Positions 49,101 to 61,224 of a stretch of DNA of 64,000 nucleotides are shown piece after piece; within the stretch, counting starts at the first letter, position 1, and each line of letters opens with the position of its first letter. A model generated the notes under the pieces. The model did not search any database, was not told the DNA's origin, and saw nothing but the letters and a program-made list of their open reading frames with translations. The position numbers and the translations under genes were made by a program. Origin of the DNA: Dimorphilus gyrociliatus (taxonomy: Eukaryota > Annelida > Polychaeta > Dinophilidae); contig CAJFCJ010000006.1 in assembly GCA_904063045.1 (NCBI GenBank), forward strand, positions 2,160,946 to 2,224,945. The letters run 5' to 3'.

Positions 49101-52100
49101 CTTTATTATTATACGTTTATACCGAAAACTACATATAGGTAAACCTTATATATTTGTTGTATATTTTATTAATTTATCAATTCAATGCTATTCAATTCAA
49201 GTGTGGCCATAGTTTTACCATCATATCGTAAACATTTCATTAAACCATTTGAGAAAAGCATTAGGAATAAACGTTATTCCGATGGGAAGAATTCTTTAGA
49301 TGAAGACGTAATGATCATATCACCTTGGTACGTGATAAATATAATAATGTAGAGGTGATAGATGATTGTATTGATCGATTTTATTAGGGAATGGTGCAAA
49401 AATGTGACTGATGTTGACAAATTGAAAGATACAGACATAAGTGGACCAGATTGTATGTAATAGGGTCTTTATTATTTTATTCTTTTCATCTTTCAAAACA
49501 ATCCATTCCAGGTGACAAAAATTTGATTGATCACTTATTCTTGGACATCTTAGCAACCGAGGATTTACTATCAATATGGAGAGAAAAAAACTCAAAGGAA
49601 TTTGTTTCCTCGTTCTTCTATACATCCGAAAGTGGTTTGACAAGGTTCTTCCCCCTTTCGTAAGTTTCTATCTTGATTCCTTTCATCTTTTACCATATAA
49701 TCAATATTCAAATTTACCATTCACTTTGTTCCCTAATAGAAGTCGAGATTCCTATCAAGATGATGCCGACGTACGGAAATCATCTTTCTTCAAAAGATCA
49801 TTGGACTCGAATGACTGGTTTTTTAGCACAGATAATCCCACAGGTTTTATAATAATTCAACAATTCAATTATAGTATTACACTAAAGGTAAACATTGCTT
49901 ATTGTTTATAGATTGTTTCAATGGCAGTTGTACATCAAATATTGTAGTTGGAAAATCATTTTCAACTTTTTCTGGGAAGATGAAAGCTTCAGGTATGCCA
50001 TCTGTCGGTTTATAGTTATATTTTTTTCTCCTCTTTTTTTTAAATTGGTTTTCAATAAGTAAGATCACATAAAGTAAATAATTCTAAGTAAAAAAAATGA
50101 AATATCCAAAGAGCTGTAGAACTGAAAAAGGGACAAAACTTTTAAGAAATCCAGACCACAATAAACAACGCTTTTATAGCTTGAACTCATTATTGAGTAG
50201 TTTTAAATGAAATGACTCTAAACTACTGTGTTCAAATTGTCACTTGTCCACTCTTAGTCGTTCGATTTTGTCCCTTTAAGGGTAAGATAGCTAGAGTATG
50301 AGCTGCGTGTCTGGAAAATTCATATACTTTCAAAATATCAAATGGAGACCAATATTCCTACTCTGTGTCCTGATACTTTCTCTTCTGCTTTTAAAAAGAA
50401 ATTTTCAATCGTCAACCAAATTGGACGTTTTCAAAAGAGGTTTGTTTGTCAGTGGTAGTGCAAGTGGAAGTTCCAAGAATGGGGTATACAGTATGAAAAA
50501 TAACGTTGGGAGTAATGGTGTACTTATTTGCGAACCATCTGGTGGTTTTGGCAATAAAGTTCGAGTTATTACCTCCTGTTATAAATTAGCCGAAATTCTC
50601 GACAGAAAACTCATTATTTTAAATACTTTTTCAAAGAGAACATGCAATATATCAAGACACTTCAACTTTACAAAATTACCAATTATGGGAAGAGATTCGA
50701 ACCTGACTATTGAAAAACAAGTGATTTTAACCTACGAAATGATACAAGACAAAGATACTTGTCTCAAAGACATCATTTACAATAAAGCCAGAGTTATCAA
50801 ACTAATTGCTTATCACAACTTCTGGATGCATTGTATAACTGGTAATAAACAACTTCAAACTCGTTATACACCAGAAGCGCTAGAATTTAACAATATGGCT
50901 TATAGAAAAGTGTTTGAGAACCTTTTTCAGCCAACACCAGAATTTAATAAAATATTAAAGTATCATAAGGACAATATTGTTAAAAGAAAACCTAGAGATA
51001 AGATGCTTTGTCTTCACATCAGAAGCGGTATGGTTAAAAGAGATTCGGCAAATGTTGTTAGCAAAAGTTGCCTTATCCGTTATATGATGAAAGTAAGAAG
51101 ATTTGTCAGGAATAGCCCACAAATAAAGTCAATACTTTTGGCTAGCGATAACGTTAACGTAACAGATTTTGTTTATCGACATTCACCCAAGAAGAGAATT
51201 ACCCATTATATACCAGGAAAAGTTGGACACTCAAGTAGACACGTAATGAGCTGTAAAGATATGGACAAATTATTTACCGAGTTCTGGCTAATGAAATATT
51301 GTGATTACGGATTGTTTCTATCATCTTCGAGTTTCTCTTACTATGGCATTCTAAGAAGTGCTCATCTTAAAGAATTAAGTATTTTCAATTGCCAAAAAAA
51401 CGATTTAACGGAAACGCCCAAATCAAAGGAAAAATATTGGGTTTTGAAATAATTTTTGGCCAAATTATGTTTTTGTCCCAAAATATTTATATTTATATTT
51501 TATTTTTCACTTATAATTATAAAAAAAAATACATTAATTTATTTAACGATCGGGGAGAAGACTATAGACAATATCATAGTGTAGGCCTATTATTAGTTTG
51601 GATAGTTGTTTTTTAATTTTGTTAGTTTTCAACACTTTTTATATTTCTGTAGTAACCGGTTTTAAGATGACCGCCAACAAACTTCGAAAAATCATAATAG
51701 ATAATGTTGCGTCTTGTACGAATACTGATTTCTGTCTGCTAATTGATGACGGAGGATACTTGATTGCATCTTCGAATGAGGACGATGAGAGATATGTAAA
51801 TATTAATTATCAAACCATATGTTATGGTATTTGCTATAATTTTATTAAAAATTTACTTTTTTAAAAACAGATTGGATCTTTTATTGGCAGTATTGAAACT
51901 CGTGAAATTTATGCGAAAGTTATGAATTTATTAGTAAAACAAAACGTTTACAAGCAGTAAGTTATTCTATTTATGTAAATGTTTTTAGTTTAGTCTACAA
52001 TACTAATTTGAAATAAAATATAAAACTAGGATTAAAGTGTTCGACTATCAGGCCAAATGTCCACAAGTTAGGAAAAAGACTAGCGGCGTATCTAGAACAA

Positions 52101-53180
52101 TTCAATTGGTAAGAAAAAGTGTACAAAGTAGTCTTTTAAATTTTAGTTAACCCTAATTAATTAAAAAAAAATAACTAACAAATTCTTTTAATCCATTTTT
52201 CCTTCCTTTTCTTTTTATCGTTCAGCCATTCATTTACGAATTACTAACATTTAGTTGGTGGAACTTAAAAATGAGTGCCTTATTTACTTATATAAACTTG
52301 TATGTATATATTTTTAACCCAATTAAAACATATATACAGTATTATAGATTTCTTTATTCTTTTAAATAAAGATTCTTCGTCTCCTCTGAACCAGCAGGTA
52401 TTGGTTGTTGTTTACTTTCTGAGTTCTATATAAAATTTCAAACCAATACACTTCTGATAAATTGTGTTATTTGGAATAGATTCCGCCTCGCTAGACGAAA
52501 CAGCCGAACAAAAGAGCTGCTTAAAAGCAGAAACTCTCTATATGCTAGAACATATTCAAAATGTACAAGCTGTATTACGAGAATGCTCAGAATGCGATAT
52601 AGGGTGAGTTCTAATTTAAATAATTATAAGAAACCATACCTTTTTAAATGTAATACGTACTCAATTTTTTATATGTTTAATTACAGAAACGTCGAAGGAT
52701 ACAAAATTAAAGAGACAAATCTATTTTTCGTCTCCTATAATGATTTTAACAGACAATGCGACATCTCTTGCCCATTTGATCTCCTTCCTCATAAATCTAC
52801 ATTAAATATCCTTTATTATTATTATTATTACTAATGTTAATGTAGAAAGACATTAAGACTCTTACTTTCCCAACTAAAAATTATTTTAATATTTTTACAA
52901 AAAATCATTCAATTTAAATTCTTTAACTCATTCTATACGTGACGATCCAGATTACGCAAAACTCGAATGTGTTCCAGATCAGAGATTTAGAAGAAGACCG
53001 GATTATTGCTTTCAAATTAAAGTAAAGGTTTCTTCAACGTAAAAAAAAATCTAATATATTCTACTATATTTCATATTTCTCTTCTTTAAACAGGAAACTC
53101 AAGTTTGCGGGACAACTTTTACCTATCCAAATCTATGGATGATATTAATATTAATTGTTTTCAAATTTAAACTACTTTAG
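44757..53180 (+). CDS. CACNA2D: Voltage-gated calcium channel alpha2-delta subunit, 1019 aa
   Basis: Thirty-one exons (3060 nt): 44757-44833, 45073-45271, 45334-45387, 45728-45863, 45958-46089, 46178-46283, 46551-46650, 47582-47650, 47714-47803, 47876-48004, 48073-48151, 48259-48308, 48373-48435, 48499-48558, 48638-48715, 48793-48939, 48999-49138, 49202-49327, 49388-49452, 49512-49659, 49740-49843, 49912-49992, 51653-51795, 51871-51956, 52030-52108, 52226-52299, 52372-52397, 52480-52603, 52687-52805, 52939-53027, 53094-53180. Alpha2-delta is an extracellular subunit that raises surface density of high-voltage-activated calcium channels. Seen: a signal peptide, [17 protein letters not shown], the VWA metal site [15 protein letters not shown], the Cache-type [25 protein letters not shown]-like [11 protein letters not shown] and [11 protein letters not shown] hydrophobic C-terminus suggests a GPI-type or membrane anchor. 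One intron appears to be U12-type, and another contains a separate gene. Confidence 0.94.
46105..46128. repeat. (TA)n microsatellite in intron
   Basis: A short dinucleotide run inside the intron that follows alpha2-delta exon 5. Confidence 0.8.
46651..47581 (+). other. 931-bp intron of the alpha2-delta gene with (TCG)n
   Basis: It is unusually long for this locus. It contains a (TCG)n trinucleotide run at about 47165-47182, poly-A/T tracts and TTC-rich sequence. I found no exon-like segment that keeps the frame. Confidence 0.6.
50298..51452 (+). CDS. Nested intronless glycosyltransferase-like gene, 384 aa
   Basis: An uninterrupted ATG-to-TAA frame lies wholly within the 1660-bp intron 49993-51652 of the alpha2-delta gene, on the same strand. 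The protein looks like a Golgi type II enzyme. It has a short basic N-terminus, one membrane anchor at about residues 17-33 ([17 protein letters not shown] follows a Lys), a Ser/Gly-rich stem, then a lumenal domain with several Asn-X-Ser/Thr sites and even-spaced Cys. Three short motifs recall the fucosyltransferase superfamily: GGFGN (82-86) followed by a hydrophobic strand, LHIRSG (239-244), and LASDN (281-285) with [10 protein letters not shown] near the end (341-350). The order and the last motif are most like plant-type GT37 and related alpha-1,2 enzymes. Substrate and acceptor are unknown. The fucosyltransferase call is inference; the coding call is strong. Confidence 0.75.
   Translation: MSCVSGKFIYFQNIKWRPIFLLCVLILSLLLLKRNFQSSTKLDVFKRGLFVSGSASGSSKNGVYSMKNNVGSNGVLICEPSGGFGNKVRVITSCYKLAEILDRKLIILNTFSKRTCNISRHFNFTKLPIMGRDSNLTIEKQVILTYEMIQDKDTCLKDIIYNKARVIKLIAYHNFWMHCITGNKQLQTRYTPEALEFNNMAYRKVFENLFQPTPEFNKILKYHKDNIVKRKPRDKMLCLHIRSGMVKRDSANVVSKSCLIRYMMKVRRFVRNSPQIKSILLASDNVNVTDFVYRHSPKKRITHYIPGKVGHSSRHVMSCKDMDKLFTEFWLMKYCDYGLFLSSSSFSYYGILRSAHLKELSIFNCQKNDLTETPKSKEKYWVLK
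52806..52938 (+). other. Probable U12-type AT-AC intron in the alpha2-delta gene
   Basis: The intron starts ATATCCTTT, the exact U12 AT-AC donor consensus. It ends ATAC, with TTCTTTAAC (close to the branch consensus TTCCTTRAC) a few bases before. Joining TTA A with GT GAC keeps the frame. It yields LSDDP at the place where vertebrate alpha2-delta-1 has TSDGP, followed by the conserved Cys and the RPDYCF block. No GT-AG pair in the region gives this result. Confidence 0.8.
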
Positions 53181-53758
53181 ATCAAACATTCGGCAGAAAA
53201 ACGACAAAAAAAACGAAAAAAAATAAAAAGAAACTTTTTCTCTCTTCAAAAACAGAAAGAAAACACCCTCTTCCTGTTCGAAAAAAATACTCTCTTTGTT
53301 TTACTACGCACAATCAATCCTTTATAATCGAATATATCTTTTCTTTCTTTCTTTACGGGTACTTAAAAAAGTGAAGATGTTGTAAATTTTTCACCTAGTA
53401 AGAAGAAGAAGAAAAGTAAAGGATCAGTTTTGTTAAAGAAAAGGAAAAAAGATAAATGAAAATTTTCTTATATGGAATTATTCTTTTTTTTTTGTTGATT
53501 TTTTTTTCCCCTTTTTCTTTTGATATTAAAGAAATGTTGATAAAAATAGACAAACAAAGCGTTACGTTTTCTAGTTATTGTTTTTTTTTTATCTATAAAG
53601 CTAATTTTTTTTATAAAAAGATAAGATCAAAAAAAAAAGTAGGTAAAAAAATAAAACGATAAAAATAGATATATGATGTATAAAATGATTAAAATAAATC
53701 ATCGTATTCTTTCCCTTTTGTCATATGAAAGAAGATTTGAATGAATGGTATCTTCTTT
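53181..53758. other. Convergent gap, CACNA2D and SLC4 3' UTRs
   Basis: Low-complexity A/T tracts. The frame at 53456-53662 is Phe/Lys/Ile-rich and arises from base composition. Confidence 0.6.
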
Positions 53759-56700
53759 TTAAATATGACAATCTACGGCTGCTTCGTCACTCTTGTTTAT
53801 GAAAAATTTGACGCTATTTCTTCTGGGTTTCTTTCCATCGGGTTCATCTATTGGTTTTGTAACGGCCGGTAAAATTTGTACATTTTCCTCTTCATCATTC
53901 TCCGTAAAGTTACTTGATTTTCTTAGCAACGATTTCAGTGCTTGAGGTTTCTTTTTATTACATTGCATTAATAGATCGTCTAATGATTCAACTTTAGTTT
54001 TTATCTCTTCGCAGATATTTAACTGAAAAATGAAAAATATTCTAATATTTCATTGAAATTTTGCAGTTTTTTAAGTGAAATCTATAATCATTATACCTGC
54101 TTTGTATCGCGATCGTAATGAATCGTTCCCAATGGTATTTTAAGAACTCTTCCATCAGGTAGTTCAAAATTTACAGTTCCCCTTGAAACTTCAATAGTAT
54201 CGCCATCGCCTTCCAATTGTAATCGAGTTCTTCTTGAATCACTGTCTTTTCTGTGACTTTCAGGCATAATATCATCCAACCATTTCAATTCGTTTCTACT
54301 AAATAAACTGTTTAGTAATTTACGAATAGCTGTCATTCCTAATATCAAAAGCGGAAATACTATTGAAGCGGGTGGCATTTTCTTCACTAACCACAAAAGA
54401 GCTAAACAAAATAACTAACAAATAAAAAGTTATTACTATTTTTTATCCAAACTAGAATAACTGATAAATATCGTCTAGTTGATTGTTACCTGTATTAATG
54501 TGAACAAGTGAACGCGTTTCAGCTGAACGTGTCGGAGGTATGGATGGTTTGGTTGATATTTCTTTGGCATAAAAAATATTAATATTCTTTGAACAATTTG
54601 AAGCCCTCTTAAACTTGATATTCCCATGAAGAGAAACACTCCATATAGAACAGGCATTGGTACGTGTTTCAATAACGGCGTCATGAATATACTTTGACTT
54701 ATCAGAACAAAAACCAAAATTCCAGTAACTCTTTGCTCTCGAACACCGAGAAATTTTGGCTTTTCACCCGGTATAGAACACTTAGAAAATTTTGATAGAG
54801 ATCTAACATGATTTATAGATAAAACCGCTTCCGCAACGAACCAAGGTAAGCCAAGAATTGAACACAGACCAATCTAAATAAATTTTTAAGCAATAATAAT
54901 ATGATCTTAATTACACAATAGAGAAAGTCATACACTTACCAATAATCCAACTATTAAAAGATCCAAATGGTAGGCACTACCCTTTACTAATGTATGCTCT
55001 TTACGATTGACTATTATAGCCGTTATTTGCTGATCCATAAATATAAGAATTGTTGCAACAATAGCCGGTCCTAAAGCTGCTATACATGTCCATTTTGGAT
55101 TATCATTAAACGGTGGTATTATCCAAGATCTATCTTCTCTTGTAGGCTTATTTGAGAAAAGATTAACGTAGCTATCGAGTATATTTTCTTTAGATAAATT
55201 GTCAACTTACCCGAAATTTATCTGGAACAATTAGTTTCGGTGTTGGTAAATCTAATATATAATCAACAATACAAAATACGACAATAGCGATAAAAATGCT
55301 AAAATCACTTATAATCACTCGAACCTAGAAAACAATAATAAAAGCATTTTAAAAGCAATTATATATACATATATATAATATACCGTTGAAATGGATTTAT
55401 AAACTCACCCTTTCTGGAAAGAATCTTGTACTTTTGAAGGATTTACAACATTTTGCAACGATAAACGTGCCAGCGAATAGTATTATTGATAAAAAATATA
55501 TGTTATCTTTGTATACCGTTGCTCCACAACCCGATCCAATAGCAGTTCCATTCATCCTAAGACAATTTTTGTAGTTTAATTGCGAATAATTTACATATAA
55601 ATTATTGTTTGTCGTCGAATTGGAAACGTAAAAGTAATCGTCAGTGATATTCTTGTCCGTTATATTATTAAAACTATTATTCGATGGTGGAAGGCAATGG
55701 CAAGAATAATCGGGTGGATGTTGCCAATTAGGATGAAAATTGACTGGAAACTTATACTTAATGTTATAAATATTCCTGAAAGCTTCAACAATGAAGATAG
55801 CTCCTATTAGAAACGTAAATGATTCTTCTGTAAAACGCGTTATATAACGGACTAAGAATGATAAATCGAAAGCTACAATCACTATTATTATTGCACAACA
55901 CCATAAACCAATCCAAAATCTAAATGATAGATAATTCCAGTTCCATTCACTGTAAAAAAAATTCAACAATATACATAAAATATACACAATATACGTATGT
56001 TTATAATTATTTACAATCAACTATACTTACTCGCATAATTGATAAGATATTGTTTCATAAACTAAAATTGGTCCTGTTGCTCCTAATATTATTAAAGGTT
56101 GACCAGAAAATACGTGATAAGCAATACCACAAATTGTAGCTCCAAGAATACTCTCCATAACTCCCTAAAAGCAGAATATTACATTATTTATTATTAATTA
56201 ACTAATTGGAAAATGTAATATTTTCTATATTACCAAATTCTCGTCTGTAGCATCACCAAATAATCCCCCAAATGTTACTATTGGTGTTAAGCACGCAAAG
56301 TACATGAAAAAAAGAGATCCTATACATTGAATGTGAAGGCCATCTTTAAAATCACTTAAATAGTGTCCCTTCCTTCGTTTTACATCATTAAGAAAACCGC
56401 CAAATATACTATTGAATATATAGATAGATCATTTTGAATATTTAACTTTTATACTATTATTCTAATGCTTACCGATTTGTTCTACATAATCCAGCATCTG
56501 GATAGCCACATTCATTTTCTTCATCAATATTCAAAAGTAATTTTTTGAAATTTCCAGTTTTTACCGATTGCCTTCTAGTTTCCTGTATATTTTCATTAAA
56601 AGAGCATATATAAATTAATAAATAAAGCATATAGACTTAAGCAAAAGTTTTACCGGATCTCTAACAGAATTTGGTGGTTCTATTTTTATTTTTGGATCCC

Positions 56701-58541
56701 ATTCAGTTGGAGGTAACACTGTAACCTCATCTAAAAATCCATCAAAACCAGCCAAGAAATCACTTTTATCCAGTGCTTTATAAGCAACCTCTTGAAAAAT
56801 CTATAGAAAACATAGATGAAATAAACGTATAGAAAGAGTATGAAACTAGAATTATTTGTACGTACATTATCGGCCATTAATGTGGATATACACCTTCCAA
56901 TTTCGTGTAATTCATTTTTATAATTAATCGATCCAAGGATAATTACCATAAATCTAGTTGGAACACTTACTTCGGTAACATCCTCTAGATGAATACTCTT
57001 TTTCAAACGAGCTATTCCTACTACTGGTTCAGATATAAAATCCATTGTAGCCAACATAACGTTACTCGCTTCAGCATCTGCAGGTATCTTCTTTCGAAAG
57101 TGAGTATTTTGCTGTTGATAGAAAATATTCTTCATATTAAATGGCAATGTCAAATCTTATGAATAAAGTTTTTACCTTATGAATGACTCCATTGGTTACA
57201 TTCCCATCTAGTAGATTATGTTCACTACCTCTACTTCCGAGATTACCTTTAAAAAAGTCTTTTGTCTTAGTAAAGTTTAAAGAATACTTTTAATAAACCG
57301 TTGGTACCATTGACGTTAACTTTTCTATTATTGTTGGCAATTTCAGAGAAAGTACGCTTGAACAACGGAATTCCATTACGTTGTCTTGTAACTTCGTGCA
57401 AATGGATAACTTGTGACATCATTGTTAGAAAGACTTCCTCCTTCTTTTCAAACGGAATTAATTGATCTTGACACAAGTCAGAGAGTATATGTTCTTTAGG
57501 GAAAGATAATTCATCAGCTAATCTATCTTCAGTTAATATCTTTAATTCTTAATTTATTACTTAGAATTCCTGCTCTATTATTAACTTCAATATCCAAGCA
57601 AAATACTGTACGATTTGTAAAGCAATCTCGTACTTGAAATAGAAAATACAGTGGAAGAGATGCAACGTACGGTTTAGACCAACGCTGACCTTCCTCCTCA
57701 ACATCTTCTTCAAACTTTAACCATCTTGATTTTCAAGTAATTTGTCTTTGTTTATTAACAAACATCGCTAGAATGAAAATATTTACCGTGCAGTTTCGTG
57801 GAATGTACAAACTCCGCTTATTTCATCTCTTCTAAGTTCATCCATTTCACAGAATATTGTATGTGCTTTTTTATCTTCATTCTGGAGTATCTCTGTTATT
57901 CTAGCGTTCGACGCATCTCCTAATAAAAGCAACAGGAGAGAGAGAACAAAGACACAACCATTACATTTAACCATTGAAATACATAAAAAAAACTATACTA
58001 TAATAGCAATGTTTCTGTTATGTTGATAAAAGTAAGAATAACAAACTTTGAGTAATTGTCAAATCTCTACCATCAGCTGATACTCTGGATTCAGTACTTA
58101 TTTGCCTTGAATAGACATGTTCATATCCATTATTTAGTTCATTCCCTTCTTCACCTTCTCTCGACGTCTAGTTTAAAAGAGATGCTTTTTTAATATTAAA
58201 TAGTTGTATTTACTAAGAACCACAAAAAAAGGAGAAAAACTAACGCCTTGCTGAGATTTAGATTTATGCTTCCTATGTTTCCTCTTCTTTCTATGGCTAT
58301 CTCTCTGACAACAAGATTGCGCAATATAAATAGAATTATTTGCAGATGGATACTGCTGCAGATGATGTACTAGAATTGATTTAGTAGCGAAATTTAGGTC
58401 AGGGTAGCTATTTCTTCAAAATGTAAAAATAAAAACTTGTTTACCTTCGGCATCGACGTCTTCATCTCCGTAAGGAATATGAAAACATCTTTCATTTATA
58501 ATAAGTGCATCCAGATTATCTTCTCTAAAATTTCTTGCCAT
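53759..58541 (-). CDS. SLC4: SLC4 sodium-coupled bicarbonate transporter, 1188 aa
   Basis: Eighteen exons on the minus strand (3567 nt): 58541-58445, 58369-58245, 58167-58047, 57919-57787, 57724-57586, 57539-57299, 57246-57176, 57111-56866, 56800-56654, 56582-56473, 56408-56234, 56164-56031, 55949-55409, 55324-55211, 55146-54940, 54873-54490, 54414-54097, 54022-53759. The cytoplasmic part has a basic stretch ([13 protein letters not shown]), [32 protein letters not shown] and [15 protein letters not shown]. The membrane part has [59 protein letters not shown] and [14 protein letters not shown] large extracellular loop carries about seven N-glycosylation motifs and paired Cys. These features match the Na-coupled branch (NBC/NDCBE: SLC4A4, A7, A8, A10), which moves bicarbonate for pH control. 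The exact paralogue is not resolved. The tail is longer than I expect and ends DCHI. Very short introns (46 and 52 bp) interrupt the N-terminal half. Confidence 0.93.
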
Positions 58542-61224
58542 TGCTATTTTATAGAAATGATAATAATTACACTAGTATACATGTTTAAAATAAAATTTGT
58601 TAGTAGGCTCTAGTAGTAACCAAACAATATTTAAGTGCATCAAAATATGTTTTTCTGTTCTAGTTGGAAAGATTGATGTTGTTTAGTTTCGTACTTTTTA
58701 AACTCTATATAAACAGATTTATATTTATGAAAACTTATTGACACTCTTTTATCATTCTTCTTCTTATTCTGTCATATATAATAAAATTAAAAAGAGATTA
58801 AAAGGTTAAACGCAAATATCGATAGAAAAATGTAAATGGGGCTATATTAATTTTTCTTTCATGGGAAAGTGTCAAGTGTTGGGGTGAAGGAGTAAAAGTT
58901 CAACGGTTAAGACAGAAGTTTAAATATATTCCAGATGTTAACAGCAACAAGTGTTGTCTATATACCCAAAAAAAAACACACCTTTATATTTAAACAATCA
59001 ATATATCTGTCATAAATACTGGAAAAATAGCGCAAGCTGTTTCAGGTTTTCAATTAAAATTTACCATAAAGGGCTTTTCCACATTTTGGTAGAATTTCAA
59101 ACACAATGGTTGTCGCAATAGTAAAGGGAAAGTTTCCGATCTCCTACTTTTTGACCCGGTTACCAATAGAATTTAATACCCAAGACCCAGTTTTCAACCT
59201 TTCAGTAGTGCCCACCTGTCTAGCCCTTCCCATAAAAAAAATGGCAACTGTAATATTATACAGTCAGATATTAATTAGTTTCAAACACTCTTAAAGTACA
59301 ATTCATAACTCGAATTGGGTCAATAAAGAACACCAATAAAATATGAGTATATATATATATATATATATACAGTATTTCAAATACAACAATGTATATTAGA
59401 ACGTGAATCACAAACGGGGGAGTCAAGAGATTAGAGAATCAATATAGATGTTAACAATCCCATTTTAGCAGCATAAATGCAAAATATTATAAGAGGGAAT
59501 GTAATTTTGAACATTAAAGTTTTTACTTAAAAGCAATTTGAGTGAAAAATTCACTGTTGATGAAAATAAAAAGACCATTCAACGACATTTACCTTTAAAC
59601 TCTTATAAATATGTTAAATTCGCTATTACTTTCCAGCGACTTTCATCTGCTATCTTCCTATTAGACCTTAACCATAGTGTAGAGAAGCGTCTCAATAACG
59701 ACAGTGGACTGGTTTCGAAACCCACTACGCCTTAAATTGTCAAATTTAGAAATTAAGCGGTCAAGTTAACCGGTCATCTGTCATTACCGGTTCATTAAAC
59801 TGTCTAATTGCATCCCGTTCAACTTTTTTCCACTGTAAACAGTCCTTCATAAAGAATTGTTGGTTATATGAACGTGTCCCTACGTTGTACACATTATATA
59901 AAGTGAAAGTATATCTAAAGAGAATATAGGAATACACACCGGAAGAGACAGTATATTACTAATATTACATATAAACTTGACTAAAATCATATAACCTTAA
60001 ACAGATAAGGAAGCACATAGACGACAAAAACTTTTCAAGAATAATGTAAGTATTCTTTAGAAAAAGAAAAATATTGTACATTTAATAAATATACATATAT
60101 TTGTTTATATTTTTAGTCTCATTAATTAACCGATTAGATAAGCTAAATAACGATGATAAGATAGTAAATAAAAATATAAATATTCAAAAATTCTTCTTTT
60201 TTATTATTATTACTATTACTTCCTTCTTTTAGATTTTTTCGTAATTTGTAGGCCTAGTAAGTATATATATATATATATGTATATTGATTGTTTATAATTA
60301 TAAAAAATAACGGCTATTTATGTATATAAACAAACGAAAAAGAGTTATCTTTATACTAAATTTTTAGTATTTTAAAATTTGTGCAATATGATTCATAATT
60401 TCATAATAGGTCACAATTTTTTAGGTTAGGACAGAAAAAGTTCACTATTTGTGTCGTAATAAATCCTAAGTCTATTTATATACATCTGCAGAATAACATA
60501 TTTTATTAAATATTGTTGTTAAGTGTTGTTAAGTAGTAACGTTTTTCGTGGTATTTTAAAAGGAACGCTGGATATTTCGTTTGAGTAATATGGCGGTGAT
60601 GTAGGATTACTTTACAGTGCCACGAAATTATACTTACATAACCTGATTGAGTAACTTAAAGTTACTAGATTGAGTTTTTTTTAGAGCCTATGATATATTA
60701 TACAAAATAAGGTTGACATAGCAATCGAAATCGGTCTATTCGATCTCGATATCCGATATTCATATCAATAAACAAGCACACGATGCCTGGCGCAACACGC
60801 GTAATAGGACTGCGCATGCTCAATTGCCGGTTTAATCTTGCTAAATCATTCTTGCATTCTTCTAGAATATTCTATATTATCAACAATTTACTCATTTCGA
60901 AGACCGTACGCAACGAAGCTTTATTTGGAATAATTTGACAAAATCGACAAATCGGTTGAATTTTAAGTACATAGCACAACATCGATCCTTTGAAAGGTTT
61001 AATCTCGGAGCCAGTGCCTCTCTTCGTGCAGTTCATTATCTTTGTCAAAGAACTTTCTTTGTTTTCAAGAACTGATAAGGAAACTCTGCTGTCTACGATC
61101 GTCAATTTTTAGTCAAGTTTACCCCAATTTGTTGGACATTTAATATTTACAATCTAATTTGGTAGTAAAGAAGCGGTTGAGGCATTACGAAATTTTGGTG
61201 ACTCATTCGATCATAGGCCTCACC
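58542..61224. promoter_or_regulatory. Divergent intergenic region, SLC4 / CNC-bZIP
   Basis: This 2.7 kb region separates divergent starts. It contains a (TA)n run (about 59346-59372), an NRF1-like TGCGCATGC at 60811-60819 and an AP-1-type TGACTCA at 61199-61205, close to the CNC-bZIP start. Frames such as 59106-59294 and 59538-59735 lack coding support. Confidence 0.45.

Noticed and set aside
49844-49887. Longer alpha2-delta exon 21 ending at a donor at 49888
   Set aside because: The phase would not fit exon 22. Ending at 49843 gives the conserved SNIVVGKSF...VTGFKM stretch.
53456-53662. Phe/Lys-rich open frame
   Set aside because: Composition-driven, in the 3' gap between two converging genes.
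59538-59735. Open frame and GGTTTCGAAACCC resembling a tRNA T-arm
   Set aside because: No A box, acceptor stem or anticodon arm can be built around it, and the frame has no recognisable protein.
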